From NCBI GenBank assembly GCA_026260175.1, contig JAKCWW010002132.1, positions 9,813 through 46,122 of the forward strand: DNA of 36,310 bases, read 5' to 3'. Below are positions 9,871 to 21,000 of this stretch, one piece after another (the first letter of the stretch is position 1; the number at the start of each line of letters is the position of its first letter). Below the pieces are notes generated by a model. The model was given only the letters and a program-made list of their open reading frames with translations. It was not told the origin of the DNA and did not search any database. The position numbers were made by a program, and so were the translations under genes. This DNA is from Reticulitermes lucifugus (lineage: Eukaryota > Arthropoda > Insecta > Blattodea > Rhinotermitidae).

Positions 9871-11838
9871 AAACAAGGTGGTTTTTGCGGTGAAGGAGAT
9901 ATCGTTTCTGGGTCATCGGGTATCGCAACTGGGGGGACTCCGTTGATCCCGAGCGCACACGCGCCATAAGAGGGTTTCCTCCGCCAATTGATATGAAGGG
10001 GATCAACGCTTTATAGGTATGGTAAATTTATATCACAAGTTCATTCCTAAGTTGGCCGAAATTGCAGCTCCACTGAACGCCTTGAGGAAGAAGGGTGTCA
10101 AATTTGTGTGGGGACAGACACAACAAAATGCGTTTGACCTTCTGAAGCAAGCTATCTCCCAACCACCAGTACTGTGCATGGCTGATTTATCTAACCCGTT
10201 TGTTGTACAAACTGATACGAGTGGCGCGGCTCTGGCTGCAGTGCTGTTGCAGGAAGTGAAAGGAGGACAAAAACCCGTTGCGTACGCTTCACGTACTCTC
10301 ACGAGCCAAGAGAGGAAGGGTTCCTCTACCTAAGAGCTTGAGTGTTTGGCCGTTGTGTTTGTGTTAGATAAGTTTAGATCATACCTCGAACACCGAGAGT
10401 TTTTGTTAGAGACTGACAACCAAGCTCTTTTATGGTTGCTTGATCATCCACGTCAGGTGGGCAAGATTGGTCGGTGGATCGTTAAAATCTCTTCTTTCAA
10501 GTTTAAGATCCAACACATTAGAGAGATGCAGAATGTCACAGCAGACGCGCTATCCCGCACGTTCGAGGGACAGGTTGAAGTAAATAAGGACGTTCCCTGT
10601 TACGTGGTTTTGACCCGTTTTCCCCTGGTATTTGAGGACCTAGTATCAGTACAACGGCAAGATCCGGAACTATTAGACATCTGTTTGAAACTGGAGAGCG
10701 GCGAAAACTTCCACCCTTATTCGTTGCACAAAAAGGTGCTACTGTGTCCTTCCAGGTCTGATAGGAAACCGAAAGTCGTAGTACCGACGGCCGTGGTATC
10801 AATGGTTTTCGACTATTTCCACAATTCCCTTTTCGGAGGTAATCTAGGAGTTTTCAAAACTATCAACAAGATCAGAGAACATTTTATTTGGAAAGGGATG
10901 GACAATGATATTCGGACACGGGTGCGAAATTGCAGAACCTGTTCACTCAGCAAACCTGCACAAAACTCGAAACTAGGGCACTTAGCCTCGGAAGTCTCAC
11001 AAAGACAGTTCCAGAAGATTTTCATAGATTATGTGGGAAAATTTCCAAGAAGCAAGGCGGGTAACACAATGATTTTAGTTTGCGTGGACTCCTTCTCTAA
11101 GTTTGTATGGTTAGTACCTGTTCGGGAAGCAACTACATAAGCCACTATCAAGGCACTAAAGGAAAGGATTTTTTTCAACATTTTCAGTACCAGAAATTCT
11201 CGTGTCAGACAACGCTCGTTGTGTCACCTCTCATGCATTTCGGCGTTTCTGTTTCGAGTTAGGGATTAAGCACGTGACAACGTCGCCGTACTATCCGCAG
11301 CCTTCACATGCGGAAAGCTTCAACCGCAATCTGAAGGCTGCGTTGATAGCATACCACGGCGACGCACGTCACGTGGGACCGAGATCTTTCGTGGTTACAA
11401 GTGGCATTTAACACTGCCAAACATGAAGCAACACGAGCCACGCCCTTTGAATTTACATTTCCTTTCCGCGCGGGTTCCCTGCTCATGCACCAGTCGAATA
11501 TCTGGGAATTACTTCCAAAGATATGTAACAAGCGACAGCTGACTAAGAGATGGAATGACGTAAAGCAGAACTTACGCAGGAGTCATCAGAAGATTGCTGA
11601 CAGATATAATCGGGGTAGGAAACCGCTACCATTTAAGGTGGGAGACTTAGCTTATGTTCGCAATCATCCAGTCAGTCAAGCAGGACGGAAGATTTAAGCT
11701 AAAATCTCTCCCCGATTGAGGGGACCTTTCAAAATTCAGCGATTCCTTACCCCAGTCACAGTACGTTTAGTGCACCCACTAAATGGTCATTATGTTACAA
11801 AGGCTCATGTATCTCAGTTGAAGCCTGGACCGGACTAG
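9871..11838 (+). pseudogene. Gypsy-like pol: RT end, RNase H, integrase (broken)
   Basis: The open pieces are out of frame with each other or split by stops. 9871-9945 carries the RT motif FLGHRVS. 10019-10333 carries the RT thumb (FIPKLAEIAAPLN) and the RNase H start with its first Asp (VQTDTSG). 10346-11140 carries the RNase H end (ETDNQALLWLL, TADALSR), an integrase zinc finger in which the second His is Asn (GGNLG) while C-R-T-C is kept, and the first catalytic Asp (FIDYVG). 11202-11411 carries VSDNA and the Glu region. 11401-11838 carries the integrase C-terminus with a GPF/Y-type motif, ending at TAG. RT palm YxDD and everything upstream are missing. It cannot encode a working polyprotein. 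Confidence 0.85.
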
Positions 11839-12078
11839 ATAAGAGTTGTACCCTTGAGAGATAACAACCACTAAAATAGTCTATTTAAAATAAGGTTATG
11901 ATGTAAAAATAAACTATTTTTCTTTGGTATCAGGGTTGTATTGTGGTTGTGATGGAATAACATAGAAGTACGTGCGTAAGAGTTAGCGTAAGTTTAAAAC
12001 AGGGTTTAAGGATCCTTAAACTAGGTAAAAGCAGGCCAGTGTGGGCCGTTTCAAGCAGTGTAAAAACGTTTGGTACTC

Positions 12079-12115
12079 CGAGGGGATGTAATTACTACAT
12101 CTAGTAGTACCCAAC
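12079..12115 (-). repeat. Right 37-bp inverted repeat of Gypsy remnant
   Basis: This is the reverse complement of 9823-9859 with one mismatch. It is preceded directly by the same 13-bp CGTTTGGTACTCC that follows the left copy, so that block is direct while the arms are inverted. Confidence 0.9.
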
Positions 12116-13700
12116 GAGCGAAATTAAAAATAGACAGATTTTGTAGACACGATGATATCAAAGGTTTTACGTGATTAACGCTTCAGCCTAAATAAGCTAC
12201 CGAAATCGGCTGATGACTAGCACATTGGAATATTGAAAATGTAATAAAAACTTTGGAGCATGCACATTTTTTTATTTTTCAGCCAGTTTTAATTTTCCCT
12301 GTAATCTAACTAGATGCTGGATCGGAGATTTTGACATGATTTTCATAACATAGTTTTTAAACTCAAACGTAAATTATATACAGCCTAAGGGTCAGCCTCC
12401 CCCCACCCAAAAAAATCTGGTTGCGCCAATGGTTACAGAAATCAAATTTTTTCAGCCATTGGAAAACACGAAAACGCTGAACACTAACACAGAATGAAAT
12501 AATTAGTTTTTTATGGGGTTAGGATTTCAAAAAATTAATTTATCAATTTAGGGGGTCACGTGTACCGAGGTTTGAGAACCTCTCAGTCCAATAATATGAG
12601 TGCACAGTTTAATCAGTATTTGAGCGAAAACAACATATGCAAAAAATCAAAAGAAACTTATACCAATACCAAGCCTCGAAGGGGCATGTTTCGTCTCTGA
12701 AGAACTCCAGGCTCCTGCATATTACGCTCTGCTATACCAAATGCGAATGTTCCACTGCAATGCCGCTTAACCTCGTCACATATCTCGATAAATTAATAAA
12801 CATCAGTCCATGTTTATCTTCAGATTAGGCAGATATGTTCGTATCTTTCATTAATAGATATCTGGCCTGAATAATTGTAATGAATGGAAGGCAGAGAAAA
12901 GCCTCGCACGGACAAATAAAGGGAAATTATGAATGACTGGAATTATGACAGCAGCTGTAGTTACATACTTTTCATTTGATTTTTTTTTTACTCAAATTGT
13001 AGCAAATCCTACTGTTGAACGTGATTTTGAAAGCCACAAAGTGAGTTTTCTGGGAGTTTCTTGAGATGTGACGCGGTGGGGGGGCCGGTTACATTTCAGT
13101 AACAGATAATTTGACAGGGATTGCCATCCTAACGTTATACGAACGACCGGTGTCCATCAGATACGTAACTAGATTGTCGGTCGAATTTAAGATCAGTAAA
13201 TCAATACCGACATCCAGGAGTTCCAACATAATTGTGTGTAGAAAAACTTCGTGGGCTACAGTGGAAGGCACAGGACGAGCAACCCGAGGGTCAGCAGTTC
13301 GAGTCCACTGGAGTCCAGAATCACCGGAACACCATTTCAAGACACATTAGGAGAAAATGAAGAGAGAAACCTTGCAAGAGACCTGCACACAATGCAGCAA
13401 CATCCTCCGTCTTCCTCTTCTTCTACTGTGAAGAGGAAGGTAGCATCTTCCCCTGAAACCTAGACCTTCTTCATGGGTGTCTCAACCATTGACGGCAAAG
13501 GCTCCCATGATCTTTCGCAAGGACAGGAGTTGTTAACTCCGGCACATGGCGCAACATCCCAGACGACCAGAGACCTCCTTCGTCTGAAACGCTTGCTAGC
13601 CACTCAGCAAAATCTTAGCGTATTGATGTCAGTGTGGAACCTACTGCTTTTCAGAGAACCAGGTATCAGATGGAGCTAGGACATCTAATTTGTTAGTGAG
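12116..13700. other. Gene-free stretch with decayed repeats
   Basis: No exon is supported. GGTTTGAGAACCTCTCAG at 12570-12587 resembles the end of hAT-type MITEs (CAG..GTTCTCAA), but a matching second end was not found. GTTCGAGTCC at 13297-13306 matches a polymerase III B-box and may mark a tRNA-derived SINE fragment without a visible A-box. Confidence 0.35.
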
Positions 13701-16700
13701 TGGGATACAGGCTGGAAAACAGAGGAATCAGATTTTGATAACAAATCCAACACAACAATGTTTTATTTAAAAGAGCACTTACATGTTTCAGTCACAATTG
13801 ACCATCATTTGGTTATCATGCAACATTTAAAATAAGGTAAAATGTAATGTATATAATTTTGTTCATAATTATAACACAATGGTAAAACTATTTGGTCAAT
13901 CGGTAGCTGAATGACGGTTACGCAGTTTTTCTGGAATTTTTATCCAGACAGAAGTTTTAACGTTACAATAGATTTTGGTACTCGAAATCGTCCGTAGTGG
14001 CTCTGGGGTTATTTAACCTCCTATTTAATGATGAATTGAGAGGGGAGGTTCTTACCTTGGAGTAAAGCGTCCAGGTTGAAGATAAACAGTCACGTCCATA
14101 CACACTGTTTTATTTACAACTACTATAAAATGTTTAGTTTTCGCACTCTTACATGTCCGTCTAGTGCGTAGATCAAAAATGAGATGGGTTAAGGGGCTGG
14201 AGAGAATGAGAAGCAGTGAAAATAGTAGAACTTAAAATAAATGGGATGGATCAAGTGTTGGCCAATCTGCAGCACTGACGTACACAGTAAAATTGTCCCA
14301 GTCCATGCCATAAAGATACATAACCTCATCACCAGATGGAGATGACATTGCAGAGTGCTATGCTGTAAGTTGAGAATTTGGTAGAACCAGCAGGTTTTAA
14401 TCCCAAAGCCTAAGCACTGGATCAGTCAATATAAATTGCCACAACCATTTACCTCATCTATTTGAATATTATCAGTCGTCTCCAGGAATCTGGTTCTGTG
14501 TCTATGAAACTACGCAGCATGACATCACAGAAGACCATGAACTTAATATGGACGACCTTGAGGACTCTGCTCCTCAGTTACTGTGTTTGTCTACAACAAA
14601 GTTTCCCCCTGATATCTTGCATGCTGTTCTCTCCTGCCTGAGCTACAGCTGAAACCACAGTAACAGAGCTCCACCAATATTGTTGGTACAGAGTTGTCCA
14701 TGTTTTCGAGGAGTGAGAGATCTACGTAACTACTTGGCTGAAATCTTCATCTAAACATGTGGAATATTCCTCTCTTGTTTAGATGAAAAGTTTTCTTTCA
14801 TTTTCAATGCCCTTTCAAGTTTTAGGCTGTGAATCTGGTTATGGTTTTATGTCCCTTCATTCAGTGTCTTCCTAAACATCTCGTTTCCCCTAGCTTCAAT
14901 TTTTTTGGTTTCTGTCATCTCCATTTGTACAATTTTGATGACTGATTAAATTTTTTAACTCTTTGAAGCATTCACATTTTGTTTAATATCCAACTCTGTG
15001 TAACCTGTGGTTCCAACACATTTTATTATCCCATAGCAATAATACCTTTTTCATCTAGTTTCCGCACTAACCAGGCTTCACTTCCCTAAACCAATACAGG
15101 TGTTGCTTAATTTTTTTACATGTTATAGCTCATGTGTTTTAATAATGAAGGTTTCACTATGCAGTTTACTAGTCCAGTAGCTTGTATAAGTGTTTCTTTC
15201 CTGAAAGACATGTCCTTCTAAACTTCGTATCATATAATGCAACCCACAGATCAGGTAAGATATGTTGTATTTTACAACATCATTACTGCTTGAGGTAATT
15301 AATAAATGTCAGTCATGTACAGAAAGTAATGTCATATCAGAATAAATTCAAAACTGAATGCTTTGATAACGTAAGAATACTCTGAAGGCAAAGTTCAACA
15401 TGTCATGCAGCCTCACTGTCGGTTGAGTTCCTGCCATTTTTCACGTGTTTAGAGGGGGAACCAATGGCAAGAAAACCTTGACTGAAAATTGTGAAGGAGG
15501 TCACAGTGGGGGAAAAAGTGTAGGCCGAAAGTCTTCAAGTATCTGTAAAAGGCTGAGCATTTTATAGTGTGGACCACAGACAGGAAGATGCTGCTGATTT
15601 TCTGCCATCAACTGACAACATAAACTTGAGGCTGGATGAATGTGAAAAGGTAATGTGAATTTTATCCATATTCTAAATCGGATAAAGGTCACTGGGTATG
15701 AAATTAATATATTCATGATTATTGTTGAGAATTGTTTAATACCACCCGCATCTCCCTGAATGAAACATGAACACCATCATGAATTATACTGGTACTCATT
15801 ACTCATGTCATTAACATCACACCATGTAACAATAACTTATGTACACAATTCTACTATTCCTGATATACCAAACAGGACCTATGAAAGGCATATTATATGT
15901 AATATATCTATCTACACAGATTATAACATTATTAGAACTTGGTGTCACATAGATTTATATTTTTGAAGTTTTTTTTTTTATTTCAGCAGAGGAAGGCAGG
16001 ATATTCTGTATTAACAGAATATATTTACATGTGCCTTTATTGGTACATGTTTTATCCTACCCACCTGTCACAAGTCTGCACAGCATTTTCATATTCATTA
16101 AATTTTTCATATAAACATACAGTGCTATTAGATTCTTTCTCTAACAGACTTATATGGATAACAGGACATTTGAATTACTGAACCTCTACTGATAAATAAC
16201 ACAAGCCAACTGAGGAATTCCTGAGATGTGCTCTTCTGGGATATTACGCAGGGTCGAGTGGTAATCCTTTACCGACGTTTCAGGACAATGTATCGGTCCC
16301 ATCTTCGACGGTCAAGAAGTCCAAGTGAGGAATTCCTTTTCAGAGTAAACTCTTTGGTTGTTGCTGACTTTGTTTTGGAAAGTAAATATCATTCGTCAAA
16401 CAACAGCAGAGACTAGTAACATAACAAACTCTTCCATTGGACTCCACCTGTATCTACATAATTTATCACAATTTTTGTTGGTGTGACGTTATAGGATGAC
16501 ATGGATTTCATTTCTGATAGTGATGTCTGCAGCAGGAAGATGACAACACCAAGAGGCAGTTGCAAATAACAAAATGTGATTCATCATAACTGCTTTAACA
16601 AATAAAAATCCCACACTCTGCCCATAGAGTGTACATGTGTGTTGTGTATAATTCACAGAGAAAACTGCACGATGTCTCTGAACAGAATAAACTAGTTGGT

Positions 16701-16829
16701 CTTTGGTACAGAAGGCATGTTGTGTTCACTATGAGGTAGGAAATGGATTTTAAATAATATCTGAAAAAATTTCATGCTTCAAAGGGTCAACTAAAATACA
16801 TTACAGTATTTCATGTTGAATCCTTCAAG
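13701..16829. other. Gene-free AT-rich stretch, 3' flank of copy B
   Basis: No frame shows a recognisable domain or a splice-consistent exon. A decayed hammerhead-like repeat (ACATGTTTCAGTCAC ... CATCATTTGG) lies at 13780-13812, and another related one at 16266-16315. The remainder looks like aged repeat and unique AT-rich DNA. Confidence 0.4.
16228..16340 (+). mobile_element. Dispersed insect repeat with hammerhead-like fold
   Basis: The sequence TTCTGGGATATTACGCAGGG ... ACCGACGTTTCAGGAC belongs to a repeat that commonly yields spurious peptides in insect gene sets. The minus strand at 16266-16315 reads CGAAGA, U, GGGAC...GTCCU stem, GAAA, ACGU, C, GGU. This is the same layout as the hammerhead-like motifs elsewhere in the window, but with a damaged CTGANGA box. 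Confidence 0.45.
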
Positions 16830-17081
16830 TTACACATATCTTGATACAGTGCTTTCGTTCATCACACCAAAACTTATGCGTGAGGCACTCACACAGCCGA
16901 CACGATAGCTTTGTTTGTAGTAGACCTGTTTGCAATCGATGTAACGAGATTGACGTTTATGAGTAGTGTTTTGACATTCTGCAGTCAAAAGAGACCCTTG
17001 TATGGAGATTGTAAATGGACATGCTGCTTTCACGTTCCATTTATGCCATTCCAGTTTGTCTATCTCAAGATGCTTGTTAAG
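16830..17081 (-). CDS. Copy B exon 2: Cys-rich C-terminal domain
   Basis: The acceptor TTGTTGCAG precedes CTT AAC AAG, phase 0, the same phase and protein position as in copy A. The exon carries four Cys and ends TCAAGATATGTG TAA. It is shorter than the copy A exon between C-P and A-x-C, and longer between A-x-C and C-x-Q-V. Confidence 0.68.
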   Translation of the reverse strand, partial: LNKHLEIDKLEWHKWNVKAACPFTISIQGSLLTAECQNTTHKRQSRYIDCKQVYYKQSYRVGCVSASRISFGVMNESTVSRYV

Positions 17082-18154
17082 CTGCAACAACAGAGAATTA
17101 AAACTTTATTCATAACCAGACTGTTCCACACTGTACAGAATTTTATCTGTTCAAGTTTATGTAATGTGTTAGCTCTCTCAAATCTCACCATAAAGAAGCT
17201 CATATAATATGACCTTCAGTTTTAGAAATCAACTGTGGAAGAAGATACTTCCAAGATATGGCAGAAAAAACTTGTTGCACATCTTCTACATAAAGTACAT
17301 GCTCAAAAGTAATAAAGATGTGTGCATGTGTTTGACACAGCTTAACTGGACGAATCAAAACACTATGTCTAATTGTGCATGTTAAGATCAAGAAAGTTGT
17401 CAGTTTCTGGTCAGCTGCACTTCTCACAAACAAATGAACAAATGTACGCAGGTGTTACTCAGGTCACAAAGTAGCAGATATTATGCAACACAATTGTATT
17501 TAATAAATAAATTTCCCTATAAGCAAATTTCACTTTAGAGGCTTAAAAACAAATTCACATATTATCGAAACAGCTGTTCTCAAAAAAGTAAGAAACTATA
17601 CATATGAAATTTATCTCACATTTACAAGTATATAAATTTATGTGTCTACAATAACAACATACCTCACTACTGTTGAATGAACATAAATGATTACATTCAA
17701 AACGGCTGACACCTTTACAGTTGGCTAGAAAATTGATCCGTTTCTGAATCTCACTTGAGATGTGAGGTCCTGTTTCTGACGTGCTGTGTCGTGTTGACCG
17801 CTCTGACCTCCTAACACTTCTGCTACTGTGGGTACTGTCTACAGCCAGAATGTTGTCGACACTGTTCATTAGAGATGTCTCCTCATTCTTCGACCAAGTC
17901 GCATCACTCTGATTTTTATTTACATGAGATTTAGGTTTTGCTTCTGTTCCACGTGATGTCTTCATTGCTGAGATATGTTCATTTATATCATATGAAACTG
18001 AATGAAAATAATCCACACTGATGGTACTGTTCTCTGGAGTCGGTTTTGAATTTGTGCTGTTTGTGTATAGAGGAACAGACAAACAATCAAATACTGTAAC
18101 ATATAAAATTAGGAAGACAACAGAGGCTTTATTGTGCAATGAAGAGAACACCAT
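16830..18154 (-). CDS. Secreted Cys-domain cytokine-like precursor, copy B
   Basis: Two exons, 17663-18154 (164 codons) and 16830-17081, join in phase 0 to 247 residues. The signal peptide and early propeptide are nearly identical to copy A. A basic site RSVRR precedes Ser117 (VRRSERS is shared with copy A). The mature part of about 131 residues has C146, C154, C158, W179, C185-P186, C200 (LLTAEC), C214 (C-K-Q-V) and C227 (YRVGCVSA). Against copy A, the Trp, C-P, A-x-C, C-x-Q-V and Y-x-V-G-C-V positions align, but almost nothing else does. Its seven Cys against five in copy A imply a different disulphide set. Family assignment as IL-17-like or cystine-knot cytokine is tentative. Confidence 0.7.
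17663..18154 (-). CDS. Copy B exon 1: signal peptide, propeptide, furin site
   Basis: Same ATG context as copy A. The exon ends AACAGTAGTGAG at a GTATGT donor, phase 0. After the furin site it encodes a segment with three Cys (ANCKG, FEC, HLC), where copy A has only one. Without splicing the frame continues about 36 codons through a Cys-rich but unlikely extension. Confidence 0.72.
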
Positions 18155-18159
18155 TGTTG

Positions 18160-18279
18160 TCAATGAATGTCACAATTCTAGCTTCTGACACTCTTCTGGT
18201 TCACACTGCATGACACTGTTGCTTATATACTTCTGAGCACTGTGACATATTGTGGGTGATGATAACATTAAACACAATA
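18160..18279 (-). promoter_or_regulatory. Core promoter and 5'UTR of copy B
   Basis: The TATATAA box at 18223-18229 and flanks match the copy A promoter with only a few substitutions over about 120 bp. Identity stops abruptly near 18279, beyond which the two upstream regions are unrelated. This suggests a duplication or conversion tract ending there. Confidence 0.6.
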
Positions 18280-19460
18280 ACTTCAAACATTGTGATTCTT
18301 CCAGTTTATCCTCAAAGTCTAAAGCAAACTCACATTATTTGACCCTTATTATATATGGTACTTCATCATTACAAATATTAAATTGGTTCACACTACACAC
18401 ACAGTATTTATTTTGAGTTCAAATGTTATTAACATCTCCAAACCCGATTAAAATATTTTAGACATTATGGATTAGTGTACTTTATAAAGCAACTAATTTT
18501 TTGGCGGGGAGCAATGTTTGTGAGTTCACATTCTGTTACTGTTTGAACAGTACTTCATCTGAATCACTGACATGAAGTGTGATACTCATTGCAGACTGAT
18601 ACACATTATGGCATGGCTCATGAGTGGATTGATCATGGCTGTTGTCATACAGACCTGGCCTTAGGGAGGACTGAGCTAAATGGCCACATAAGGCACCAAA
18701 ATTAGGGGTGTCATAGGCAAAGGTGAAAAACACACCTTTCTTTTTTTCTGATTTACTAGTTTTCCTTAATGGGGTTTTGGTGGGAAAACCTGAAGGAAAA
18801 CGGCCATTTGGAAGACTTAAGTGTAGATGGAATAATATTAAAATGTGTCTTAAAGATACAGTATAGGAGGACATGGACTGGATTAATCTGGTTCAGGACA
18901 TGGAATGGTGGCATGCTCTTGTGAACATGGTACTGAAATTTCAGCTTCCATAAAGGACATGGAATTTCTTGACTGGTTGTGTAACTGTTGTCTTCTGATC
19001 AGGGACTATGGAGTTAGTCAGAATTGTGAAAAATGGGGAGTCTCTCATGTACAGAGTAAAATTCTACATTTCTCTCAAAGAGAATATTGTTTATGAAATA
19101 CCAGTTTGTCGTAACCCATCCACACATAGAAGACAGAAAAAACTTGACTGATCCTTAATAGACCAACACTAAAGCATGTTAAATTTTTATGAAAATATAA
19201 AGACAAGCAATTTTTTTGTGGACAAAACATTTTGACAGAAGGTGGGTTTGTAACCAAATTGTCTAGTAATGCAGGAATCAGTCTAATGAATTGTGTAGGC
19301 TACAAAAAATTGCCATTTCATGAGCAATACTCTGTAATCTTTCCTAATTTATTATTCTTATTCTTGAATATAAACAACATAATGCAGCAAGTATCACAGA
19401 ATTAAGTAAGTTATGTTACTGCACACCACAGCTGACTATTTTGTGAAGTTCCTTATGTCA
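18280..19460. other. Gene-free stretch upstream of copy B
   Basis: No recognisable exon or element. Open frames here are short and lack domain signals. Confidence 0.4.
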
Positions 19461-19872
19461 TAACTAACTAACTAACTAACTCCATGGAGCACAGACCTTC
19501 TTGAAAAGCTAACAGGTCCTCAGCTAGTCAAAGAATTCCCCACATTTTATAAAACCCAGAGGTTCATTGCCACATTCACAACAGCCCAACACCTGTCCCC
19601 ATTCTGAGCCAGACGAATCCAATCCATGCCCCCCCACACCCAATACTTGAAGATCCATGCTAATATTATCCCCCCATTTATGCCCAAGTCTTCCAAGTGG
19701 TCTCCTTCCCTCAGGTCTCCCCACCAAAATCCTGTATGCACCTCTCCCCTCACCCATACGTGCTACATGAGATGAGGGGTCAGCTTCATACCACACCCAC
19801 TCTACTCCCTGGAAAAAGAGCCCCCGGTACCCATTAAACGGGAGGCTGCGTGGGCTCCAGAGGTGGTCTGGA
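19461..19872 (-). mobile_element. Non-LTR retrotransposon 3' end with (TTAG)n tail
   Basis: The minus strand reads [20 protein letters not shown], then [17 protein letters not shown], matching the HVARMGE ... GKRPLGRPRHRWEDNI tail found in many insect LINE polymerases. The frame closes at CGEFFD. The element then ends in (TTAG)5 at 19461-19481, a typical short tandem tail. The part upstream of HVARMG (19760-19872) is instead related to the repeat at 5150-5500, so the piece is a composite. Confidence 0.65.
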
Positions 19873-20579
19873 CATTTAAAATATATATATATATATCCCC
19901 TACTCGGATTCAAAACACATTTCCTCATTCATCCAGCCTAGTCACTACACTGATTATACTATCCTAGTCTTACCATCTCATTACACGGAGCAATGGTTAA
20001 AATCACAGAGGAAGTTCAGTGTTATGTGACAACAATAAATACATAAAAAATGTGCTTGCATAACTCTACTTGTGTGGCTGAAGTAATGGGAGAGTAATGT
20101 TACAATAACCCTTAAGCAAGTACAGTAGTTTGTGAAACTACATACTGGATTGAACTGGCTGATGATGTAGTAAACTGGTTGGTGCTTGTTTTAATAACAA
20201 TAAATCTACAGGTTCTGTCTGACAGCCACTTTAAACATGCAACATTATCAGGTGGGGACATGTATGGAAGTTTACTTTCTGCTACCCACTTTGTGGCCAG
20301 CATATTGTGAGAGCATGCACATATCTGTGGGCAGTAATCTGTAATTGTTTGTGAGGGAGATAATGTATCAGCCATAATGTTTCACATGCACATAGCACTC
20401 AGGTGTCACTCACCTGGGCTGTTGCTACAACTGCATGATAATCATGCATTACTTTGCTGCTAATTGAGACAAAATTCAGTCAGATTGGAACTGACTACTT
20501 GTGCATTATCTTGTTTTCAAGCTGCCACATATGGAGGATGGCAGGGAAGGGTTAATGAGGCATGAACACATTCATATAA
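19873..20579. other. Stretch between two LINE pieces
   Basis: A short (TA)n run lies at 19881-19895. The minus strand between 20112 and 20375 is open but shows no domain I recognise. It may be inserted sequence splitting the LINE relic at 20580-21000 from the tail at 19461-19872. Confidence 0.3.
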
Positions 20580-21000
20580 TGTACTTACTTTTCTAAGCAT
20601 TTACCTCTAGACCAATCTCCTTACTAGTGACTAATAAAGCTTCTATATTTTTCTTTGTAGTACATAAGCTTTCACACAATAAATTAACATCATCAGCATA
20701 AACCAGAAGCTGATGTGTACCATTAAATTTCAGCACCCCCCCCCATTTGCCTGAACTCTGCTAATGGCATATTCTACAGCAAAGTAGAAAAGCAAAGGCA
20801 ATCAAACATCTCCTATTTTCAAACCATTCTTAATGTCAGACAAACGCCCCCTACCCGGACTCTATCACAGGTGTCATTTAAATAAATTTTTATTAACCTA
20901 ACTAGTTTCATAGGGATATCGCACTCAACTACGATTACCTCCCTCATAACTGATCATAGGCTTTCTTGAAGTCTATAAACAGCTGATGATGTGTTTTAAA
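20580..21000 (-). pseudogene. LINE reverse-transcriptase relic (YADD region)
   Basis: On the minus strand, split over frames, the order is FIDFKKAYDQL, then SDIKNGLKIGDV, then FYFAVEYAISRVQANGG, then VYADDVNLLCESL (YADD at 20689-20700) and KNIEALLVTSKEIGLEVNA. These are RT motifs of a CR1/jockey-like non-LTR element. Several stops interrupt it, and a run of nine C (20736-20744) coincides with a frame change. It is inactive. The orientation agrees with the LINE tail at 19461-19872, so both may come from one insertion. Confidence 0.8.

Larger units (their letters stand above)
9823..12115 (+). mobile_element. Degenerate Gypsy-type retroelement remnant with inverted flanks
   Basis: A pol fragment (RT end, RNase H, integrase) lies between two 37-bp inverted repeats, 9823-9859 and 12079-12115, identical at 36 of 37 positions. 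A 13-bp direct repeat CGTTTGGTACTCC (9858-9870 and 12067-12079) sits at the inner edge on both sides. No long terminal repeats, primer-binding site, gag or protease are visible. The remnant is 5'-truncated and inactive. Whether the flanks belong to it or to a DNA element it is nested in is unclear. Confidence 0.7.

Noticed and set aside
12185..12225. ACCGAAATCGGCTGATGACTAG, with GAAA before CTGATGA as in a permuted hammerhead
   Set aside because: Stem II could pair (GCTA/TAGC), but only three bases separate GAAA from CTGATGA, leaving no room for stems I and III.
18536..18874. 112-residue minus-strand open frame upstream of copy B
   Set aside because: No domain, signal peptide or splice support, and no counterpart upstream of copy A.
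20112..20375. 87-residue minus-strand open frame
   Set aside because: No recognised domain; it lies between two LINE pieces and is more likely repeat-derived.
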